A stretch of DNA of 9,767 nucleotides from Phycisphaerae bacterium (GTDB lineage: Bacteria > Planctomycetota > Phycisphaerae > JAJVII01): the NCBI GenBank assembly GCA_028706835.1, contig JAQTVL010000121.1, forward strand, positions 1 through 9,767, written 5' to 3'. This document shows, one piece after another, positions 6,393 through 9,767 of the stretch. Made by a program: the position numbers and the translations under genes. The notes below the pieces were generated by a model. That model worked only from the letters and a program-made list of their open reading frames with translations. It was not told the origin of the DNA and made no database searches. Position 1 is the first letter of the stretch, and each line of letters begins with the position of its first letter.

Positions 6393-6428
6393 CCGCCCCA
6401 GCCACCCCGGCTGGGGCGGTTTGTTTTC
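6393..6428 (+). terminator. Intrinsic terminator of the ribosomal operon
   Basis: CCGCCCCAGCC (6393-6403) and GGCTGGGGCGG (6409-6419) form a perfect 11-bp GC-rich stem around ACCCC. The stem is followed by TTTGTTTTC (6420-6428). It is correctly placed 37 bp after rplQ and ends the secY-rplQ transcription unit. Confidence 0.95.
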
Positions 6429-6429
6429 T

Positions 6430-6484
6430 GTTCGTAATGTGCCCGTGAGGGCATCCCGGATCGCCTGACGGCGTCACTACGAAC
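6430..6484. repeat. Compact palindromic (REP/MITE-like) element
   Basis: The ends GTTCGTA (6430-6436) and TACGAAC (6478-6484) are perfect 7-bp inverted repeats, extendable to 9 of 10 (GTTCGTAATG against CACTACGAAC). Between them are two small hairpins: TGCCC-GTGA-GGGCA (6440-6453) and CGCC-TGAC-GGCG (6462-6473). The whole 55 bases fold as a closed three-way junction. From memory, GTTCGTA-bounded elements with such inner stems recur in intergenic regions of several bacterial genomes; copy number here cannot be tested in one window. Confidence 0.65.
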
Positions 6485-6492
6485 TCACCCTC

Positions 6493-6521
6493 TTGCTCTT
6501 GTGCGATTCCCCGCTTACAAC
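6493..6521 (+). promoter_or_regulatory. Weak candidate promoter for the Ldh_2 gene
   Basis: TTGCTC (6493-6498) and TACAAC (6516-6521) are separated by 17 bp. The -10 matches 4 of 6 and the -35 only 3 of 6. A promoter is expected here because a strong terminator lies upstream, but the match is weak. Confidence 0.25.
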
Positions 6522-6553
6522 TGCGCGTCATAAAGAGTCCACGGGAGACCGCG

Positions 6554-7594
6554 ATGCCGAGGGTGCAATACAACGATCTGATTGACTTCGGGTATCGCCT
6601 GCTGTCGAAGCTCGGCTTCGCGGAGGACGACAGCCTGTATATCACGGAGAACGCGGCGTTCACGCAGGCCGGCGGCGTGCAGACGCACGGCGCGGTGCTG
6701 CTGGCGAACATCGAGTCGCAGTGCGGCTCGTCGATCGACCCGAAGCACAGGCCGAAGGTTGAACGTGAGCAGGCGGGCATGGCGTTGATCGACGGGCAGG
6801 GCGCTGCCGGCCCGGTGTGCATGAGGCTGGCGGTTGAGTTGGCGACCCGCAAGGCCCGCGAGACGGGCGTGGCGGTCGTCTCCGTTCGCAACACGACGTG
6901 GATCGCCGGGCTGGGCGCCTACCTGGCGCCGCTGGCCCGCGAGGGGTTCTTTGCGCAATTGCTCGCCCAGTCCAGCAAGTGCCTCGACGCGGCGCCGGCG
7001 GGCGGCGTCGACGCCTGCTTCAGCACCAACCCGATGGCGATCGCGTTCCCCACCGACGCCGATCCGGTCGTCGCCGATTTCTCGACGGCGGCCATGTCGA
7101 TGGGCAAAGCCAACACGCTGGCCAAGGCGGGCAGGAAGTCCAACCAGCCGGTGTTTTTCACGAAGGCCGGCGAACTCACCGACGACCCGAAGGCGGTGAT
7201 CGACGGCGGCGCGATGCTGCCGGCTGGCGGCGACTTCGACGGCCACAAGGGCTATGCGCTGGCGTTCTGGATCGAGGCGTTGACGGCGATGGCCGGCGGA
7301 AGCTGCAACAACCCCGCCGGCGAGCAGCGTCAATCGTTCACGCTGATCGTGATCTGGGGCGAGGCGTTCGGCAACATGGACTGGGTCCGCTCCGAGATGC
7401 ACCGCATGACGGCCCGCATCCACGCCACGCGCCCCAGGCCCGGCGTGAAGTCCGTCCGCCTGCCCGGCGAGCGGTTGCAGACGCAGGCCGCCCGCTCGCG
7501 AACGGAGGGCGTGGATATCGCCGACTCGTTGCTGGCGACGCTGAACGCGGCGGCTGAGCGTCGCGGCGTGAAACCGCTGGCGGCGGAAGCGTGA
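6554..7594 (+). CDS. Ldh_2-family malate/L-lactate dehydrogenase-like oxidoreductase
   Basis: Cytoplasmic NAD(P)-dependent oxidoreductase of the Ldh_2 fold (relatives include ComC sulfolactate, AllD ureidoglycolate and malate dehydrogenases), distinct from classical Rossmann LDH/MDH. The 346 residues show THG (44-46) where the family has SHG, CFSTNPMAIAFP (155-166, usually GTNP), VADFSTAAMSMGK (173-185), PAGGDFDGHKGYALAFWIE (223-241) and a C-terminal VRLPGERLQ (301-309). The fold assignment is secure. Two positions look non-standard: leucine follows at the place of the usual arginine in SHGxxR, and W116 stands where NSxHxG has histidine. Substrate cannot be named. GGGAG at 6543-6547 supports the ATG. 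It appears monocistronic, between a terminator and a convergent gene. Confidence 0.85.
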   Translation: MPRVQYNDLIDFGYRLLSKLGFAEDDSLYITENAAFTQAGGVQTHGAVLLANIESQCGSSIDPKHRPKVEREQAGMALIDGQGAAGPVCMRLAVELATRKARETGVAVVSVRNTTWIAGLGAYLAPLAREGFFAQLLAQSSKCLDAAPAGGVDACFSTNPMAIAFPTDADPVVADFSTAAMSMGKANTLAKAGRKSNQPVFFTKAGELTDDPKAVIDGGAMLPAGGDFDGHKGYALAFWIEALTAMAGGSCNNPAGEQRQSFTLIVIWGEAFGNMDWVRSEMHRMTARIHATRPRPGVKSVRLPGERLQTQAARSRTEGVDIADSLLATLNAAAERRGVKPLAAEA

Positions 7595-7623
7595 GCCCGC
7601 TGGCGGTGAAGGTCGGATCCGTG

Positions 7624-7673
7624 TTTCCCTCCCCTTGGGGGGAGGGTTAGGGAGAGGGGACCGCCGAAGGCGG
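7624..7673. repeat. C/G-rich palindromic repeat in convergent gap
   Basis: CCCTCCCC (7627-7634) pairs with GGGGAGGG (7639-7646) around TTGG, followed by TTAGGGAGAGGGGA (7647-7660) and a second hairpin CCGCC-GAA-GGCGG (7661-7673). On the minus strand it reads CCCTCTCCCTAACCCTCCCC, a wording known to me as a dispersed intergenic repeat in various bacteria. It lies between two converging genes and may help end both transcripts, though no T-run is present. Read as protein on the minus strand it yields the tell-tale SPLPNPPPKGRE. Confidence 0.6.
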
Positions 7674-7695
7674 AACGCGAAGCCGATCGGTGTGA

Positions 7696-8622
7696 CTACT
7701 GCGCTCCCACCTCCACCGTCGCTGTCGCCGAGAACTTCTCCCCCTTGTCGTTTGTCACCGTCAGGCTGATCGGGTAGCTCGTCGGCGGCGGTTCCTTGCC
7801 GGGTTGAGCCTGCATGTCCAGCGTGAACTCCGGCAGCTTTCGCCGGGCGACGTCCAGGCCGAACGACTTGAGATTCCATTCGTACCCGGCCATCTTCCCC
7901 GCGCGAACCGAGACGACCGGGATCAACTTGACCTCGGCCAACCCGGTCGGGTGGTGCTTGACCCGCACGACGATCCGAACGAGTCCGTCCGTGGGCAGGG
8001 CTGCCAGTGCGGCGGGAACCTCGGCGGGTTGATCGACCCGGGAAACGGGGATCGAGAGGCGCTTCAGGTCATCTGCGAGGCGCGAACTGTCGGACGCGAA
8101 CAGCTTCGGCCCGCGATCGACAAACCACCAGGATTCCACATTGGCGATCAAGTCAGCCAGAACGTCGTCCCGGTATCGCGGGGGCGGCACGAGCACGAGG
8201 TAACGATCGCGATCGGCCCCCTCCGCCCAGCCCCAGGCCAAGCCCAGCGCCGCCTGATTCACGGATGCCTTGCCCGCCCAGTCCCGATCATGAACCAGCA
8301 CCAGCAGCGGATAGCTCCGCTCCGGGTTGTAGTTGACCGGCATGTACAGCGCAAACGGAATGGTCTCTTCTCCGCTGGGCGTGGTCCGGGTGATCGTCAT
8401 TCGGCCCGCGCCGAGATTCTCGGGCGGCGGGCGGGTTGGCTGGTCGATCTTGGGAACTGTGATCCCCAGCGCTATCGCCGGGTCCGCAGGCGCGTGGTCC
8501 TCGCGGAGCTGGAGTTGCACGCCCAGTGCTGCGACGGCCAGCACGCCGAACAGCGATAGCAGCATTGGCACGCTGATTTCTCCGGCGAAACGTGAGCCGA
8601 TCTGGCGGGCGCGGACAGTCAC
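7696..8622 (-). CDS. Membrane-anchored protein, degenerate esterase-like domain
   Basis: Unrecognised 308-residue protein. The GTG start at 8622 is supported by a GGAG eight bases upstream on the minus strand. Residues about 17-38 (SVPMLLSLFGVLAVAALGVQ) form one membrane segment or uncleaved signal anchor, so the rest is probably extracytoplasmic. Residues 75-170 resemble the opening of an alpha/beta-hydrolase of the esterase/PHB-depolymerase type: IPFALYMPVNYNPERSYPLL, then VLVHDRDWAG and YLVLVPPPRYRDDV. However, the usual HG oxyanion motif is HD (111-112), and the nucleophile elbow region reads FASDSSR (175-181) instead of GxSxG. The C-terminal 45 residues (PISLTVTNDKGEKFSATATV) look like a beta-sandwich. 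Probably non-catalytic; substrate and partners unknown. It is convergent with the Ldh_2 gene and divergent from the glycosyltransferase. Confidence 0.72.
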   Translation of the reverse strand: MTVRARQIGSRFAGEISVPMLLSLFGVLAVAALGVQLQLREDHAPADPAIALGITVPKIDQPTRPPPENLGAGRMTITRTTPSGEETIPFALYMPVNYNPERSYPLLVLVHDRDWAGKASVNQAALGLAWGWAEGADRDRYLVLVPPPRYRDDVLADLIANVESWWFVDRGPKLFASDSSRLADDLKRLSIPVSRVDQPAEVPAALAALPTDGLVRIVVRVKHHPTGLAEVKLIPVVSVRAGKMAGYEWNLKSFGLDVARRKLPEFTLDMQAQPGKEPPPTSYPISLTVTNDKGEKFSATATVEVGAQ

Positions 8623-8654
8623 GGGCAGTGCTCCACAGTGGCCGACTGCGACCT

Positions 8655-8683
8655 ACTGTAACGGGCAGGCGCCGGTGCGTCCA
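8655..8683 (-). promoter_or_regulatory. Candidate sigma70-type promoter for the minus-strand gene
   Basis: On the minus strand TGGACG (8683-8678) and TACAGT (8660-8655) are 17 bp apart, each matching consensus at 4 of 6. Transcription would start near 8648, leaving a leader of roughly 25 bases that contains the GGAG ribosome site before the GTG at 8622. Position is right; sequence match is moderate. Confidence 0.35.
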
Positions 8684-8759
8684 GCCCGCCGGTCCATCGT
8701 CAGGGGCGATTGCGTCGTTGATGCCCGGTCGGGCGAGCAGGAATGCTGGAGCCGTTGCG

Positions 8760-8804
8760 ACACGTGGGCCGCACAGCGGAGCGGCCCCCCCTCTGACGTG
8801 TTTT
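8760..8804 (+). terminator. Terminator-like hairpin in divergent gap
   Basis: ACACGT (8760-8765) pairs with ACGTGT (8796-8801), and GGGCCGC (8766-8772) with GCGGCCC (8781-8787) inside it, leaving an unpaired CCCCCTCTG on one side. Four T residues (8801-8804) follow. It would act on + strand transcripts, but no + strand gene lies just upstream, so it may instead block antisense read-through or be a repeat remnant. Confidence 0.35.
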
Positions 8805-8903
8805 GGATTCCAGTTTGCCTTTCGCGTGTAAGTCGTTCAAATACAAATAGATGGACTCCCAGAACTGGAATCCATCGGTGGAGAAAAAGTGGATTCCAGA
8901 ACT
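8804..8903. repeat. TGGATTCCAG direct and inverted repeat cluster
   Basis: TGGATTCCAGTT at 8804-8815 has a perfect 12-bp inverted copy AACTGGAATCCA at 8863-8874. TGGATTCCAG returns in direct orientation at 8890-8899. A variant TGGACTCCCAG starts at 8852, and CCAGAACT occurs at both 8859-8866 and 8896-8903. The segment is more A/T-rich than the flanks. Identity unknown. Confidence 0.6.
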
Positions 8904-8956
8904 ACAGAGGAGTGGTCGCCTCCTGCCGGACGGGCCCAAAATCGGCTGGCTATTCC

Positions 8957-8985
8957 TTGACGCTTCTCCGGGCCAACGATAGACT
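8957..8985 (+). promoter_or_regulatory. Candidate promoter and operator-like palindrome for the glycosyltransferase
   Basis: TTGACG (8957-8962, 5 of 6) and TAGACT (8980-8985, 4 of 6) are spaced by exactly 17 bp, a good sigma70-type arrangement. Transcription would start near 8992, giving a leader of about 77 bases before the GTG at 9069. The palindrome TGATT-G-AATCA (8985-8995) touches the end of the -10 and covers the start point, where a repressor could bind (inference). Confidence 0.5.
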
Positions 8986-9068
8986 GATTGAATCAATATT
9001 CGGTGTCGGGCGGCGGGGGGTTTTTCGTTTAATTTGCGGATTCGGGCTTACTTCTGGGAACCAACATC

Positions 9069-9767
9069 GTGGCGACCTTCTTTCAGAACGCCTTCCTGAT
9101 CGCATACAGCTTTGTGCTGATCACGCTGGCGATTTACGGGCTGCACCGCTACCACCTGGTCTACCTCTACTACCGCAACCGGAAGAACGAGTTCAAGCCG
9201 CTGGGCCACTTCACGGACCTGCCGAAAGTAACGATCCAGTTGCCGATGTACAACGAGCAGTTCGTGGCGGAGCGGATCATCGAGAAGTGCTGCGAGATCG
9301 ACTACCCGCGCGACCGGCTGGAAATCCAGGTCCTCGACGATTCGACCGACGAAACCGTTCAGATCGCCAGCGACTGCGTCGACCGCATGCGGGCGGCTGG
9401 GCACAACGTGGTCTATGTCCATCGGCCCGACCGCAAGGGGTATAAGGCTGGGGCGCTGGACTTCGGCATGGGCAGCGCGGCGAGCGACTTCATCGCGATC
9501 TTCGACGCGGACTTCGTGCCCGAGCCGGACATCCTGCACCGCACGATCCACCACTTCACCGACCCGAAAGTGGGCATGGTGCAGGCCCGCTGGGACCATA
9601 TCAATCGCGACCACTCGTTGCTGACCAGGGGCCAGGCGATTTTCCTCGACGGCCACTTCATGATCGAAAAGACCGCCCGCAACCGCTCGGGGCGGTTCGT
9701 CAATTTTTCCGGCACGGCAGGCCTGTGGCGGCGGCAGGCGATCATCGACGCCGGCGGCTGGCAGCAC
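9069..9767 (+). CDS. Family 2 glycosyltransferase, CslA/cellulose-synthase-like (3'-truncated)
   Basis: Membrane-embedded processive-type GT2 that would polymerise a sugar from a nucleotide-sugar donor. 233 codons are visible before the window ends. The GTG at 9069 is chosen because an in-frame TAA lies at 9030-9032, no ATG or GTG lies between, and TGGGAA sits eight bases upstream. Residues 8-30 form a first membrane helix. The catalytic domain starts at about 52: VTIQLPMYNEQFVAERIIEK (54-73), VLDDSTDET (88-96, donor-binding Asp), RKGYKAGAL (122-130), FDADFVPEPD (145-154, the DxD motif) and FSGTAGLWRR (213-222). The TED and QxxRW motifs expected next lie outside the window. The wording resembles bacterial glucomannan/CslA-like synthases more than BcsA; the product is not known. 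A polysaccharide export or synthesis locus may continue downstream. Confidence 0.92.
   Translation, partial: MATFFQNAFLIAYSFVLITLAIYGLHRYHLVYLYYRNRKNEFKPLGHFTDLPKVTIQLPMYNEQFVAERIIEKCCEIDYPRDRLEIQVLDDSTDETVQIASDCVDRMRAAGHNVVYVHRPDRKGYKAGALDFGMGSAASDFIAIFDADFVPEPDILHRTIHHFTDPKVGMVQARWDHINRDHSLLTRGQAIFLDGHFMIEKTARNRSGRFVNFSGTAGLWRRQAIIDAGGWQH

Noticed and set aside
6515..7879. 454-residue minus-strand open frame
   Set aside because: Spans the whole Ldh_2 gene in antisense, the palindromic repeat, and the end of another gene; no domain is visible and a repeat-derived SPLPNPPPKGRE sits inside.
8700..8996. 98-residue minus-strand open frame with an SSGIHFFSTDGFQFWESIYL stretch
   Set aside because: Part of it looks protein-like, but it is read through the TGGATTCCAG repeats and there is no visible ribosome site; not enough to call a gene.
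9010..9030. G-run followed by T-run resembling a terminator
   Set aside because: No C-rich partner lies within hairpin distance upstream; it is in the likely leader of the glycosyltransferase.
8333..9445. 370-residue plus-strand open frame
   Set aside because: Crosses the minus-strand gene, both candidate promoters, the repeat cluster and the glycosyltransferase in another frame; composition is non-protein-like.

Overview
The window is GC-rich bacterial chromosome. It opens on the 3' end of the spc/alpha ribosomal-protein superoperon, in the order secY(partial)-adk-map-infA-rpmJ-rpsM-rpsK-rpsD-rpoA-rplQ, all on the + strand. That order is ancestral in bacteria and does not name a phylum. The wording of SecY and L17, the acidic tail on RpoA, the four-cysteine S4, and spacers filled with small palindromic or heptad repeats suggest a Planctomycetota-like (possibly Phycisphaerae-like) organism. 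This assignment is an inference made without any database search.

Bases 1-6428 hold the operon. SecY is the translocon channel, adenylate kinase supplies ADP/ATP balance, methionine aminopeptidase trims nascent chains, IF-1 starts translation, and L36, S13, S11, S4 and L17 are ribosomal proteins. RpoA is the RNA polymerase alpha subunit. secY and adk overlap by ATGA and map-infA are close, but the spacers from infA onward are 64-110 bp and every one contains a hairpin. The first three (infA-rpmJ, rpmJ-rpsM, rpsM-rpsK) consist almost wholly of 7-bp-periodic TCAGCNN units followed by GCTGANN units. The operon closes with a textbook intrinsic terminator at 6393-6428.

Bases 6429-7695 hold a compact palindromic repeat (6430-6484), then a Ldh_2-family dehydrogenase lacking two residues usually conserved in that family, then a C/G-rich palindromic repeat in the convergent gap.

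Bases 7696-8640 encode, on the minus strand, a membrane-anchored protein that looks like a catalytically degenerate esterase-fold protein. The 446-bp divergent gap (8623-9068) holds candidate promoters for both flanking genes, a terminator-like hairpin and a cluster of TGGATTCCAG repeats. The window ends inside a family 2 glycosyltransferase resembling bacterial CslA/cellulose-synthase-like enzymes.

No CRISPR array, tRNA, rRNA, transposase or defence gene was seen. The most unusual content is non-coding: the repeat-built spacers inside an essential operon.
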